Below, piece by piece: positions 34,190 to 56,324 of a stretch of 64,000 nucleotides of DNA. The notes beneath the pieces were generated by a model. It was not told the origin of the DNA and did not search any database. It was given only the letters and a program-made list of their open reading frames with translations. Numbering within the stretch: the first letter of the stretch is position 1; every line of letters begins with the position of its first letter. Source of the stretch: Paralvinella palmiformis (Eukaryota > Annelida > Polychaeta > Terebellida > Alvinellidae). The position numbers were made by a program, and so were the translations under genes. The stretch is taken from contig JAODUP010000315.1 of NCBI GenBank assembly GCA_025642065.1, positions 337,001-401,000 on the forward strand. Direction: 5' to 3'.

Positions 34190-34343
34190 TACGCGGTGTT
34201 TGCCCGGTCAGTTCGAGTGATGGTGATATTTAGTGAATGTACACTAAACAGAGGGCGCCACTGGAATCTAGTCGGCAATCGTTTTATAGCCGTCCAGGTG
34301 TCGAAGTTCGACGTTTAAACGTGTCACTTCAGTAAAATACAGG

Positions 34344-34346
<3 letters not shown>
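34190..34346 (+). promoter_or_regulatory. Putative 5' UTR and first exon of the ETNK1-like gene
   Basis: The sequence becomes CpG-richer and ends at ATG (34344-34346) directly followed by GTATGT. Joined to exon 2 at 35945 this gives AGGATGGTTAGC, a good start context (A at -3, G at +4). The transcription start cannot be seen. Without splicing the ATG would open only a nine-codon frame. Confidence 0.4.
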
Positions 34347-44540
<10,194 letters not shown>

Positions 44541-44933
44541 TGATGATGATGCCTTCCTGCCGGTGCCTAGTGACTGCCCAGCGCAATCGAAGAATGGTGT
44601 GACATTCCAGAATTCATCTACTTTGTCTTGCCATCAGCATAGGTAGGATGCAATTCAACGCACAATTTCAGGCCCACACTGGGATTTCTTTTTACTTGTG
44701 GGAAATTTACAGTGTTGTTGCCATGCCAAGTCTTAAAATGTCATAAACATGAGATTCGAGTTAATTGTGATACTGTGTAGTCATTATACCAAGATGAGAT
44801 TGTTTTTGATGCCTCAGGGTTTCGCAACAGTTGATAACGTTGAATGTGACACGAGTGTATGGAGTTAATTATATTGTGAGTTTTTAATCTATTGTCTATG
44901 GCTTGTGTCATCTGCTTCATATTATTTATTGTT

Positions 44934-44972
<39 letters not shown>

Positions 44973-47100
44973 CGTGTGATGGTAGGTTTAACAGTACTGG
45001 AGTTGGAGGTTACTAATGATGATACTGGTTTTAGTAGTTTTATTCCTTGAATAATTTACTTTATAATGGTGGCAGACTGATTTTAATCATTATATAAATG
45101 GAATGATATTATTATTATTGCACTATTGGACAAATCAGTTCAAGCGGCACCTGGCGTAACTTAAACAGCTTATCATGTATCTAAAAGTAATTCAATGATT
45201 CTTTAAAGATCACAATTATTAATCCTGTATCATTCTTACCCTTGCTTTGGTATTATCTAACAATGAACTGGGGCAACTGGACTGGGTCCTTCATTGCTCA
45301 GTATTTTGTGCATGTGTGTGTCTGTGTGTTTGGCTCCACCACACCTTCCTAAGAATGGTTTTGATCGTAGATGAAATTTCTGGCTGTTGATTGGGACTGT
45401 TTGTGAATGAAATCTCTCGTTACGGATTACAATACAGCTCTTCTTTCAGCTATTGTAAAGGCTGTAAATCGATTATTTTCAACAGTTTCAGTGTGCCTTA
45501 AAGGCCAAGTCTAAACCTTGCTGATCTGAAAAGCTGAAGACTGTTTATCTGTCTTTGATTTCTTTTTTAGGAAACCTAGTAGCTAGCCATCTCCATGTGG
45601 TACAGCTACATGACAATAATCTATGCTTACCGCTACAAAAGAAATATAGAATAATTCTGTAACCCATATATGCTGTTGCGCAAGACCAGGTGTAGTGATC
45701 TGTTCTCTGATGGAGATGAGCTTGGTGGCAATATTTATATTTTGGTGCATTTACGCATATCAGTCAATGCCGTTGGTGTCTTATTGAGTTTGGATGGGTG
45801 TTGTTATGGATTGTATTATTGTGGCTTGTATTAGTTTTACCAACCGGTTTGAGAACTTAACGTTTTGGATTTGCTCCGCTTTACTAGCGTGCACCTTAAC
45901 ATGGTACTTATGTTGGCTGTTGATGGAAGTATTTTTGTTATTGGTTCTGCAGTTTCCATAAGCATGTTCAAAGTATTTTCTGTCTCTGTTAAGCAGGGTT
46001 TGTAGGTGTGTGTGTGTGTGTGTGTATGATGTTGTCTGTAGCATTGCTTTGCTGCATTTATACTGCATGATAGTTCATAACTTTCCCGCGTGATCTATTC
46101 CATAAATACACAGATTGATTGCAGCCTGTTCAAAACATGACTGCACAATCAATCAGTGTAACATAGATCTAAACCTTCTGTCTGAAATGTGTCACTTGAA
46201 AAAATTCTTCCTGCCATTTGTATAGGGACCATGTGGCCAAAAGGTTTCTCATTTCAGGCATATAGCTGCCGAGTATTTGAAACAAATATTGAATGTAAGC
46301 GCATTTCAAAAATGTGCCTTTCATGCCAAGGAACAACCTTATAAGTAATGTTAATTCTAGTCAAAACCTACAAAACTCATCTCATTCTTCAACCATTCCA
46401 ATTTTTATCCTCCTCTTGTTATTTCAACCATTCCAATTTTTATCCTGCTCTTGTTATTATTACCATTGTGTATTGTCTACCCGCTGTTCCTCTCTAACGC
46501 ATATATTATTGATTTTTAAAATCTAATAGAAATTGTTATAATGCTTCAGTTAGATACCTAATTGGTGTTTTTTTCCCCTTCATTCCTGAGTGAAATGTCA
46601 TTGAGATAATGCCGAGAAATGCTTACACTTTCACATAAGGTGTATTTGCATATGTTTAGTAGTTGCAACTGCAGTTGTGTATCAACAACATACGTTTGAA
46701 ACTAAAAATAATAATTGTTTTTGATCCCCATATTTATTGTTTAAAATATAACTTATTTGGTCTCGTGTTCACTTAGTAAATCATCATAATACTTTTGCGG
46801 TGTACTATAAAATGGGGCCTTACTGTTGTTTTTGTTTGTTCGTTGTATTTTACCTGTACTTTTGGTGATTTTATTAAAATGGATTTTAATTATGTTTTTT
46901 CTTAATCAATGTTAATCACATTTTTAATTGGTTTCTCATTTTTTAAGATTTCTTCGGACAATATTTATCTGGTGCAAGGGTTATAATACTTATTTTTGCA
47001 ATTAACATAAATGCCTGGCAGCAGATGATTGTACAATCAGGCGGGCAAGTTGGTGATTTTCTTAAATAAAGCATCATTAATTGTTATACGAGTGCTTTCT
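44541..47100 (+). other. Probable ETNK1 3' UTR
   Basis: Sequence after the TGA at 44538-44540. It contains (AT)n at 44937-44970 and (GT)n at 46005-46027 and no gene on either strand that I can support. A plus-strand AATAAA at 47065-47070 followed by 'gcatcattaattgttata' is a candidate end, which would give a 3' UTR of about 2.5 kb. Earlier hexamers may be used instead. Confidence 0.4.
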
Positions 47101-47334
47101 GACTGAATTCCTTTGTGTCATTTCTCTGTGATTTCCTTCCCTGTTTTTCATGGTTTAATTTTTTCCAAGGGCCACTCACACTGAATGTAGACTGCAAAAG
47201 ATCCCATGTGTGGATTGATGTTAATTTATGACACAATGGCAGAAATGAGGTGAATCAGTGACCTGGAACAACAGTTTAAAATGTGATAAGAAGTAAAGAT
47301 GTAAAAGGACTGATGATGATGACAAAAGTGATGT

Positions 47335-47509
47335 AAATGTTTTACGGCGACTTTTGTGCACAAGGCAGGCTAAATAGACCAAGCGATCTCCAAAGGTAAT
47401 GAGGCGAAGTGAAATATGAAACATCCCTCTGGTCAGTCTGGTGGGGTTTGAATTCAGATGCTATAGATCTGTAGCCAACCGCGCTACCAGTTAGGCCATG
47501 GAGGCGCCG
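47335..47509 (-). mobile_element. SINE-B copy, near full length
   Basis: The plus strand reads the reverse: 'ttttacggcgacttttgtgc', 'aaggcaggctaaatagacca', 'ccaaaggtaatgaggcgaag', 'ggggtttgaattcagatgct' and 'cgctaccagttaggccatgg', ending 'aggcgccg'. Two minus-strand frames across it are artefacts. Confidence 0.8.
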
Positions 47510-48164
47510 ATAAAATGCAATGTGGATAAGGCAGTTTTCGGACACTTAACACATAATTAACCACAAAATTTTACGTTTTCGTTTTATAAAAGTAGAATCT
47601 ATTTCAAAACATTTATCCAAAGTCAAACTTCCTATAAATGTGCATTTCGTTCTTAATTATATATTTTTTGCATCGTATATTTTGTGAAAGTGAAGCATGG
47701 GTCACCAAGCAGAATTCGGACATTTCCGAAAGAATTCGGACACTTCATTATTTTTTGTTTAATAAATTACAAATTCGAGAAAACAACCCGAGGAACTATT
47801 AATAAATGTCATATACTATTTAAATAAAATACAAGGACATTAAGTCCCCACAACTAGAATGACAAAAAAATCACAGTTTGGTACTTGCTCATCTTTCTGA
47901 TGATAGTTTTTGGGTTTTCTGAATATAATAAAGTGAATTTGTTAATTATCAAATAATATCTTCTGTCTATGTATGCACTTTATTGTTATTCATTATTTCT
48001 TTAATTAATTTCATGTCATTGAACTCTATTCAACTTAATTGTATTTACTGTAAAGCTGATATTATAAAAGAAAACTAGACCGAACAGCCGATTTGATGGT
48101 AAACAGGTCCCAACTACCGGTCGAGGAAATAGGAACGCAAACTGGAAAAATCAGGTTTATAAAC

Positions 48165-48241
48165 GTGGTGAATTATTGTTGTATCGCTGGTTGCATAAGC
48201 CGTGTGCGTGGAAGTAATACAAACTAGATGCCTTTTCATCG
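48165..48241 (+). pseudogene. Decayed THAP first exon, copy 1
   Basis: The 77 bases align with the exon at 49313-49389 and end at the same GTAAGTATAAGG donor. The start codon is GTG instead of ATG, and an in-frame TAG follows SNTN. The remaining frame reads VNYCCIAGCISRVRGSNTN. About 100 bases upstream and 90 downstream are also duplicated. Confidence 0.65.
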
Positions 48242-48369
48242 GTAAGTATAAGGAACACATTTAAAATAGCTGTTAAAGCGTTTTTTGCGTGAAATCAAGC
48301 TTAACTGTATTTATATTTAGCTTGTACGAGAAACCCCCCCCCCCGGCCTATCTCTGGCGTTTGATCCCA

Positions 48370-48565
48370 ATTATAAAACGACTTTTACATATATCATGGC
48401 ATATAATAGGAGAGGAATAATACAGATTGTCTGCACACACAAAATTATAATGCACACATCACAATAAATGTCCGTATTCGTAGGTTCAAAACTCGAAGCG
48501 CAGCCGCTTCAACGCTGCTTTTCCCTTGCCGGAAGTCAGAGCTGTTTGGCCATGGCGGCCAATTC
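48370..48565. repeat. Duplicated block, first copy
   Basis: From 'acgacttttacatatatcat' through 'taatacagattgtctgcaca', 'ttcaaaactcgaagcgcagc' and 'cggaagtcagagctgtttgg'. It is repeated at 51779-51958 in the same orientation and lies directly 3' of the copy 1 THAP exon. No coding function seen. Confidence 0.8.
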
Positions 48566-48629
48566 AAACGCTGCTGACTGCTCGGTCTAGTTTTATATTT
48601 AGGTCAATGGTCCCGACACTGGTCGCATA

Positions 48630-48994
48630 GTGAGCTCCGGTGGCCTAGCGGTTAAGCACCCGGCACATGGTGCCAACGGTCGCAGGTTCGAACCCCGTAA
48701 GAGGTCGAAACTTTTCCAGGGATTAATTTCTCGGCTCACTACATCGTGGGTGGCTGACCACGTTAAATGGCGCTGCCGTCTCCACTGAATTATTTAAAAT
48801 AAAGGGGGACGTTAAAAACCCCCTGAGGACGTAAAAACACTCTGGCAGTGACCACCCTCAGGGTATTTCGGCTCCATCTTTCCGTACTGCTCCCCTGTGA
48901 GTGGTGGGGGAGGAGGTTTCTCAACCACTCCAACATAGAGGCTGTGCTGACTAAGCGACAGCCTGGGGATTCTCCCCGAACAACAAAACCAACC
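48630..48994 (+). mobile_element. SINE-A, full length reference copy
   Basis: Head 'gtgagctccggtggcctagc', B-box 'ggttcgaaccccgtaag', middle 'tttctcggctcactacatcg' and 'ggcgctgccgtctccactga', then 'cactctggcagtgaccaccc', 'ctttccgtactgctcccctg' and tail 'cagcctggggattctccccg' plus an A/C-rich end. About 365 bases, the longest copy in the window. It lies between the two duplicated THAP exons. Confidence 0.85.
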
Positions 48995-49312
48995 AACTGG
49001 TCGCACATGGGACATACGGACAAGAGGCGACTCACTGTCTGTAGGAAAACATCCCAGAGACACAATTAAGCCGTATTTAAACACAAAATCTGGAGGTGTG
49101 CAGTGTTATCGTACTATCGAACTCTGATTACAGTGAAAATGATAGCCACAAAGAAAGCTGGTTGGAGCAGAAGTTTTGAACTCCGAGAAGTAAACGACTG
49201 ATAAGGACGCATTGATCTGAAAGAAAACCAGACCGAACACAGCCCGCCGATTTGATGGCAAAACAGGTCTCAACTTCCGGTCGAGGCAAAAAGGAACGCA
49301 GACTGCAAAAAC

Positions 49313-49389
49313 ATGGTGAATTATTGTTGTGTCCATGGTTGCATAAGCCGTGGGCGTGAAAGTAATACAAAAGGAATATCTTTTCATCA
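49313..49389 (+). CDS. THAP-domain first coding exon, intact copy
   Basis: ATG at 49313 encodes MVNYCCVHGCISRGRESNTK then GISFHQ, ending in phase 2 at a GTAAGT donor. The CCVHGC start and the ISFH segment are typical of a THAP zinc-binding, DNA-binding finger. The rest (W, C, H and AVPTxF part) should lie on later exons, which I did not find downstream. It may be a live THAP gene whose exons are beyond my recognition, or an orphan exon. A decayed copy lies 1.15 kb upstream. Confidence 0.55.
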
Positions 49390-49509
49390 GTAAGTATAAG
49401 GAACACATTTAAAATAGCTGTTAAAACGTAGTTTTTTGGCGGGAAATTATTATTATATTTAGCCTATTCGACAACCCCCGGTCCGTCTCTGGCGTTTGAT
49501 CCCAACCAG

Positions 49510-51560
49510 AGAGCTTAAATATAGAGAGGCGTTACTCTTGCCGCGCCATGTTGAATTTTGAACCAGTGGCGCCCCAAGCGACCGGAGGTATTGCTCAGAT
49601 AAACATAAGCTCTCTGGTTGTCCACATGTGATCGTGTACATGTGTGCGCATGGTTGAAATGAATTGCCAATACTAGTACTATATGTTACATGATCACATA
49701 CTATTTTATTAATTAACACTTTAATTGTGCACACATGATATCGAAAAAAACGAAGCTCTGAAACTGTAAATAAAGAATTAAGTGATTTCACAGCCCAGTC
49801 ACTTAATTCATAGCCTACAATTTGCGATCACTTGACAGCTGATCAGAAAATAATTGAACGTGGTTTAGGTTATTTCACAGCTTTGTGTGTGAAAGTTTTT
49901 TTAATGAAAACAATTAGGTATATATAGGTAAATGCATACAAACATACTTTTATCATGTCAGTTTATCATAGTACATAAATTTTATTTATTTGGATATATA
50001 CATATAATGATATATACAGCTATTATAACGCAACCATAACACAATTCAGTACGAACTTCCCACCATATGGCATATATTCATCATGTCCGTTTATCATATA
50101 TTAACTAAAACAAATCATAAGTTCATTTAAAGTCTACATCTCAATAATATAGACCATGCAATATAGACCTGCCCAGCTGAGAACAAAGAATATACATGGA
50201 ATATTAACAATGTTTATGTTTGCGTTAACATGTTAGAGATAGAGAAATTAGTACTTTCATACAATAAATGGCATCAAATCTCTTGTGCTACGGGTTGATT
50301 TACAGTTACAATCAGTCATTTGTTATCAAATGGACAGAATAACCCAAATTGCTTCCAGCTCTAAACAACCACTCCTACAAAAATATGACATTTAGTCCAG
50401 ATCAGTGAACTGTCTAAAGTTAGACAGAATATACCCAGAGGTGTAATAAACACATGCATTGACTACTGTGACAGATAACTCAAAATCATCTATCACATCC
50501 AACACCAGTAAATCTGTATCCAAGAGATTGGCTGTTTACATGGTATCTCATCATCATAGAACTTCAAGGACTGAAACACAACAATACCTTGTAAAATAAT
50601 TACTTGAACCAAGTGCATACACAATGTGTAAACACATGTTTTTCCTTTTTTCAAGTTGGATATTTGATTTGATATGCCTTTAAGTTATGAAGAGAAGTAT
50701 ACCAATTAAAGCACCTGAGCTGAACATTCAAGTACTAATTCAGGTGCTGGTAATCCTTTTTTGTATAAAGATATGAAATGGGCTGACAAACTTTCATGGG
50801 TTTTATGCCTTGTTTCTTATTTAATTAATTTTATAATACCAATTTTCACCATTAATATTTATAAATATTAACTACCATCACAGCTGGCCCTGTCTCCTGT
50901 ATATGTCTCCTATCTGTTAATACCTTCCTCTTTGATTTCAGTGGATGCATGCCGTGGATTTGGTACATCAAAAATAATTGGAATAGCATTCTAGATAAAT
51001 TGTCTGGTTCATGAATTCCGTTTCAGTGAAATGCATATCATATACATTCTACAATTAGTATTCAAGTAATTTAAATCTTTCCTCATCATATATCTGAACG
51101 ACAACAATTAATAACCCATCTTTTACTTCTGTCAATAGAAAAAATAACAAAATGAATGTTTCTACCACTGGTTGAGGTATTTAATAATTAATTTCATAAC
51201 ATTTAAGTCCATATATATATATATACCAATAAGTACCAATTGCTTTGAATTAGAGAAAAATTATCTGATTGTAGTAATGTTATTTTATAAGTTCAATTAT
51301 ATTATTAACAATCTTCATGCAGTGGCTCCAGTATATGTAACTGTAAGCTTATGTATATCTTACATACCCATTTTGTGATTAATAGGTTTGATATTGTTCA
51401 ATAAAATTTAATCAGATTTTGTCTGAAACAAATATAGATCTAGATAGATCCTGCTTGGGTCATGTCAAGTAGGGGCGTGTCTACTTCAAATTGTTATGCT
51501 TAATTTTTTTAAAGCCAGATCATATCAAATTTTTACACTAGCTTTCATTTCCTTTCGGGG
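49510..51560. other. Intergenic or intronic AT-rich DNA
   Basis: About 2 kb of very AT-rich sequence. Frames at 49459-49791 (minus) and 51172-51378 (plus) show no motif. If the 49313 exon belongs to a live gene this is its first intron. Confidence 0.35.
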
Positions 51561-51566
51561 ATGTTT

Positions 51567-51638
51567 TTATTTGTGCATACTTTTTCTGTTACTGCAGCCG
51601 AAAGCGGCGCAGAATGAATCAGTGCCATTAGGCGCCAT
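51567..51638 (-). pseudogene. THAP-like first exon fragment, minus strand
   Basis: ATG at 51638 encodes MAPNGTDSFCAAFGCSNRKS then MHK and a stop. The CAAFGCSNR segment is a typical THAP N-terminus. The stop falls where the 'FHxFP' region would be expected, so the frame is broken or the exon should end earlier. A GC-rich, CpG-containing stretch surrounds it. Confidence 0.45.
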
Positions 51639-51778
51639 GTTAACGAAGGGAGCTGTCCGTGACAATCTACCTCCGGTCGCTAGGGCCCTGGCGCTCCATG
51701 AATTTAAAATGGCGAAGTAACACGTCTTGTTATATATAGTCTTTGTCCCAACTAAACTAGATCTACGGACTTGCATTA

Positions 51779-51958
51779 AACGACATTTACATATTTCATG
51801 GCATAAAATAGGGCAGGAGTAATACAGATTCTCTGTACACACAAAATTATAATGCACACGTCACAATCAATGTCCGTATTCATAGGTTCAAAACTCGAAG
51901 CGCAGCCGCTTCAACGTTGGTTTTTGTCACTACCGGAAGTCAGCGCTGTTTGGTCATA
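51779..51958. repeat. Duplicated block, second copy
   Basis: Copy of 48370-48565 with 'tagggcaggagtaatacaga', 'ttcaaaactcgaagcgcagc' and 'ccggaagtcagcgctgtttg'. Same orientation. Its distance to the minus-strand THAP fragment (51638) mirrors a THAP-associated promoter region. Confidence 0.8.
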
Positions 51959-52079
51959 ACATGCGTTCTAACTTGTCCCGATACAGACATTAAAAAACAA
52001 CAACAAACAAAGCCTCGTCACTGGTATCATTTTTGTGTATAAAGAAGTTTAACACTGTTAAATTATGTAATATCGTGCA

Positions 52080-52460
52080 GACAAATAAATGTGTTCAATT
52101 CCGGAATTGGAGTTGATGGTCAATTCCGGAATTGGAATTGATTATTTAAAAAATATGCACACTGACTCTGGGACCCCATGTGAGCATTTAACCAATTAAA
52201 ATGGTCTGGATACCGGGGGCTCCGCCCACAACACTGACACCGCAACATAGCATGACTGTAATCTATATAGAGATATTGCTATTTAGGAATTTACCCCGTT
52301 CAATGTTTAGAACGGGAAAAAAATATTTATTTCATGACAATCCTACTTGTAATATAAACTACTCGGATTAGGTATTCCAAGTAGGTACTCGGAGTACCAG
52401 TTAGGCTTCAAGTTAGGCATCCACCGAGTGGAAGTTTTGGAGTAGAGTAATATTGAAAGT
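52080..52460. mobile_element. Rearranged hAT-like MITE
   Basis: Carries the family blocks in reverse: 'tggtcaattccggaattgga', 'gggaccccatgtgagcattt', then 'atttcatgacaatcctactt' and 'actactcggattaggtattc'. Order and spacing differ from 40251-40554, and about 100 unrelated bases lie in the middle, so it is either two fragments or a copy with an insertion. Confidence 0.55.
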
Positions 52461-53034
52461 TGAACCTTAAATGGCCTAATTAAATGTTTAACATCCTTGA
52501 AGGAAATTTGAGCATCCCGTATTTTAAAATTAATTTAATGACACCTTCAGTTCGATTTAACATCGCTGGTCACGCATGATGTCAAATGAGAATTAATCTT
52601 TGGAAATGTTTTGTAGTATCCGAGCGACCTTTGGCAGTTAGAGTTAACATCTTTCGGCATCAAGTGCACTGTACTTAAAACTTACCCAAGGCAAAGACTT
52701 TGATACAAATAAATGATGACGTTGATTAACAGGAATTACCTTTTTATTAATCAACCATAATTATCATTTAAAGATTGATAATATCAGGTGTTTTGGGGGG
52801 GAGGGGTTTTTCATCGATTGCTAATCTGATATGCTTTTTCAATAAGATGAAGATACACTCCTATACCCAGAGACCATTCCTTAATATCCCAGATAAAGGG
52901 TCTGAGGATACACCTGTAATATTCTATCGTCTTTGTTGGATAACGTAAAGATTACCTATTGTTTAAAGGCGTATTATTTAAAGGCGTAATGACCTATTGT
53001 TTAAGGGCGTTATGATATGTGGGAGTACGTTTCC

Positions 53035-53530
53035 AGAATAGGTGTATTCTTTCCCAGTAAATCAACCCCTCTGTTAATGTAAATATTCCTCACGGGTTAT
53101 ATTTCTCACGAAATCTTAGCATTTAGGAGAAGGCAGATTTCGTTTAAAAAATATTTATCCATTATTTTCTAAAACCGATCAACACTGATTGAAAGGTTAA
53201 GGTGTTGTTTTCCTAAAACTGTTGTCAAAATGTACGTGTAAGTGCGCTGAGGGAACGAAATTTGTTTATCATAGAAAATGATCTAATTTTTTATCGACGT
53301 GCTTCATATTAATCTATAATATAAATAAGTAAAATATATTTGACCTTCTATAGGCGGTAACAGAATTGACACTTGATTGTATACTTGAACTGATAACGTT
53401 TTAAGGTGACACTCGTGATAAACATCTTATTGTCTACGATCTAGATTACAGAAAACTCTTGGCTGGTTTTAGATATGTGTGCAAAATATTAAAGCATCCT
53501 GATAATTATTGCCAAAAAAGAGAGATGTAC
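53035..53530. repeat. Long direct repeat, first copy
   Basis: About 490 bases from 'ggtgtattctttcccagtaa' through 'attattttctaaaaccgatc', 'gaacgaaatttgtttatcat', 'cgtgcttcatattaatctat' and 'cttggctggttttagatatg'. Repeated at 61757-62235 in the same orientation, with high but not perfect similarity. No conserved open frame was seen. It may be an unknown interspersed repeat or an old segmental duplication. Confidence 0.85.
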
Positions 53531-53986
53531 GCGGATGTATACATTTATGATAATTATGACCATTTCAGTCATTTATGCTGCGCTCAGATGAATCGTCTAC
53601 CTGTGAAATTCTTCAGGAAGATATGATTATACTTTCTCGACAGATAAAGGGACTCATAAGAGCTGACCTAACATTTAATTAAAAAGTTGTTTATTACCTG
53701 TAGGATACTCCGCTATATGAACACACAGTCTATGCCCCGTTCGATGCCCCGATTTTCAAAAAAAAAAAAAATATATCTAGAGTACAGACTTGTCGAAAAA
53801 TAGAATTAACCATAAATTGTGATTAAGTTATATAGACAAATTCATGCTTCATTATGTAAAATTATGTTGGTAAGCCTATATATATTTTAACAAAAATATT
53901 ACATATAGCTAAAACATAACCCTTCTAAGGACAGATCTCACTTTCTTACAATAAAGTATAATCCTTTATTTCTGACTATCACTTAC

Positions 53987-54130
53987 ATTATAAACATTGT
54001 TCCTCTCGGCGAACACGTTCCTATTCTCATCTCCGTGTACTAGTTGTTGGGTCGATGTAAGGTTTCCTCCACCATAATGAGGACATTGCGCTGTAACAAC
54101 ATGGCTGAACCGATCAGAAAGAATAACCAT
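53987..54130 (-). CDS. Candidate first coding exon, unknown gene
   Basis: ATG at 54130 opens 48 codons (MVILSDRFSHVVTAQCPHYG, then GGNLTSTQQLVHGDENRNVF and AERNNVYN) ending in phase 0 at a perfect GTAAGT donor (53986-53981). The sequence is GC-richer than the flanks and a CCAAT-like 'agccaatcag' lies upstream on this strand near 54200. An upstream in-frame ATG could lengthen it. No family recognised. A competing plus-strand frame (ATG at 54101) overlaps it. Confidence 0.35.
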
Positions 54131-54249
54131 TTCCAGCACACACCGTCTTTTGCAAAACATGATTACTTGCAAATTATTACACTCAGCGCTTCTGATTGGC
54201 TAACAGCTCACTAGCCGTTAAGGCACATATACGTCGCGCGCATTGCTAA

Positions 54250-54462
54250 TTACCGGTTGAACTGAAATAGATGCAATTGAACACGTGAAGTCTCTCGTCG
54301 TTTCTTTGGCTTTGCATCAACAGAAAAGTAGATATCCTTGTCTATGACAGTAATTATAGCTCCATTAGCACCGCAGAACAGATATTTAACAGGAATATAA
54401 GGATTTTCTCTGTTCTCCGACGTTATCAAGTAATTGCGAGTATTCATGCAGATTTCTAGCAT
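54250..54462 (-). CDS. Unrecognised 70-codon ORF
   Basis: MLEICMNTRNYLITSENREN, then PYIPVKYLFCGANGAIITVI and DKDIYFSVDAKPKKRRETSR to a stop. Composition looks coding rather than AT-driven: balanced residues, a short hydrophobic GAIITVI core and a basic KPKKRR stretch. A possible donor (CCG|GTAATT) precedes the stop. Spliced in phase 2 to an acceptor at about 54113 it would join the exon at 53987-54130, but that intron has no pyrimidine tract. Function unknown. Confidence 0.3.
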   Translation of the reverse strand: MLEICMNTRNYLITSENRENPYIPVKYLFCGANGAIITVIDKDIYFSVDAKPKKRRETSRVQLHLFQFNR

Positions 54463-54464
54463 CG

Positions 54465-55660
54465 TAATTACACCAACAGATATTGAACATGTTCGTGCAC
54501 AACCAAGATGATCATGATTTAGTACAGATTAGTAGATTGGTTGTCAGTTATTTTCGGGTATACTCTGTTGATTTTGGTGACTGGACGGAGTTCAATGACT
54601 TATTAATGACCCGGTGTTGAATGTTAGCCAGAGCTTGATTTGAAGTCCGGAGTAACAGGTTATGGAAACAATTAAACGCCCCTGTTTGATTATCTCTCTC
54701 TCCCCCAGAATCCCTTTCTTGTCAATGATTATAGTAATTTCTAATATGATACATATACAATTATAACTGAAAACGAGTTACAATAATGAAAGACGATCTT
54801 CAATTATTTAATGGAGAAACATGTTCATGTCCATTTGCATACAGATAGTGTAATGTTGCTAACGTATGCTTTAACATCCACGTGATAATGCTAACTTAGC
54901 TTCAAATGCTTAAAAAAGCGAGCTATATTATGATGAATTTCGATAGTCAAGCGACAATTTAAACAGTTTATCCTGAAGTATTTTTGCATTGCACTTTGCT
55001 GGTTTTTTTTACTGGCAGACACTCATTGAACCAATACAAAATGGACAATCGTATTGAAAATATATATGTGAAGACGACACGGTTAGAGCCCTTAACGTAT
55101 GAGCCAGGTCTTTATGAAACATAGAATACCCTGGGAGTTGTTGTGATGTGAGCTGTTTTATGACCTTGAGGATCGGTAGCCAGAATTATATCAAGGTGAG
55201 TTATATGATCATCTTCTTCGTGACATAATCCTTCTAGGAGCCAATTTTGCTCTAAGAGGAGAAATTGACCGAACGTCACACATTTTATGTTTGAAGGATT
55301 GAAATGCAATCCATCTTTCGTTATGTAATCGTTCTCATCATTATTCAGTGTTTGGGGTCCTGGCACACTGAGGTTACACAGCAGCAGATATTTAACGTAG
55401 CCAAAAAGAATGTAAGTGATATTATAGATTGATATTCGGTAGTTCTGCTTTAACAAAATGTCCACAGTCTTGGTAGAACAGACTGAATGTAAGCGGTGAA
55501 GATAGTGTGCCTTGTCTAGTTCCCTTGCAAAGCTGGACAGTTTCACTCAAACCTGATGTATATTACTAGTTCCTGTACCAGAATACAAGTATGGTTCTAT
55601 GGCTCTTGAGAGTATAACTGGTTTGGGAATTCCATATAATGCCCCTTCTGCTTTAGCAGC
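54465..55660. other. Intergenic DNA, no supported gene
   Basis: Frame 55112-55546 (minus, 144 codons) is long, but I find no motif. A part resembles a degraded retroelement ORF (a TDPQGHKTAH type stretch, preceded by SRIYNTY-like content) at too low a level to call. Confidence 0.3.
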
Positions 55661-55709
55661 ATGCATTTATGTTTAAGAGGTTTGTTGTTCATGCATTAGT
55701 CACGGAAGG

Positions 55710-55880
55710 TCATGTTTCCTACGGGTCCAGGTCTTTTGTCCCTCTGTCTTTTGCTCTTCGGTCTTTTTCCCTTCGGTCTTTAGTCCCACCATTAATTGCT
55801 CACCTGGTCTTTTGGCCTTCGGTCTTTTGCCCCATCATTAATTGCTCACCTAGCCTTTTGCCACTTTGTCTTTGCCGCAT
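55710..55880. repeat. Short tandem repeat, (GTCTTTTGcccttcg)n type
   Basis: About nine units of 'ggtcttttgcccttcg'-like sequence, with a longer 'atcattaattgctcacct' block inserted twice. A related sequence in the opposite orientation ('aaagaccgaagagggcaa') lies at about 57395-57450. The 80-codon frame over it is low-complexity. Confidence 0.8.
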
Positions 55881-56042
55881 AGCTTTAAAAAGTTTTGTCA
55901 ATGTACAATAAACGTATTTCGTTTTGTTATATTTTTAATTTGCTACAGTTCATAAAGAATTATTAAGATAAATAAATAGATCTAAAAATAATCAAGATAA
56001 TACATAAATTGGTAAATGTCTTTTACAAGATAATTTTAATGC

Positions 56043-56043
<1 letters not shown>

Positions 56044-56076
<33 letters not shown>
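56044..56076. repeat. (AT)n microsatellite
   Basis: About 33 bases of alternating AT. Confidence 0.9.
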
Positions 56077-56078
<2 letters not shown>

Positions 56079-56324
56079 ATATAACTAATATTTCATTGTT
56101 CATATACCATTTGTAATTAAGGAAACACTCACTGGAACTAAGTAACTCCCCTTATGCTATTATACTCAGGTCTGTTCCCAGTCATCTTTCTGGTCGGGGA
56201 TCATCATAATTGCAATTGTTGCTGACAGACAAAGAATATAGAGACTAGTTACCAAACAAATGACAAATTTAAGCATTTCTTTGAAGCAAGCAGATCTTGA
56301 GATGTCAGACAATGAAGAACATCC

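Noticed and set aside
48790..49084. Minus-strand frames of 90 codons
   Set aside because: They cover the SINE-A copy at 48630-48994 in reverse.
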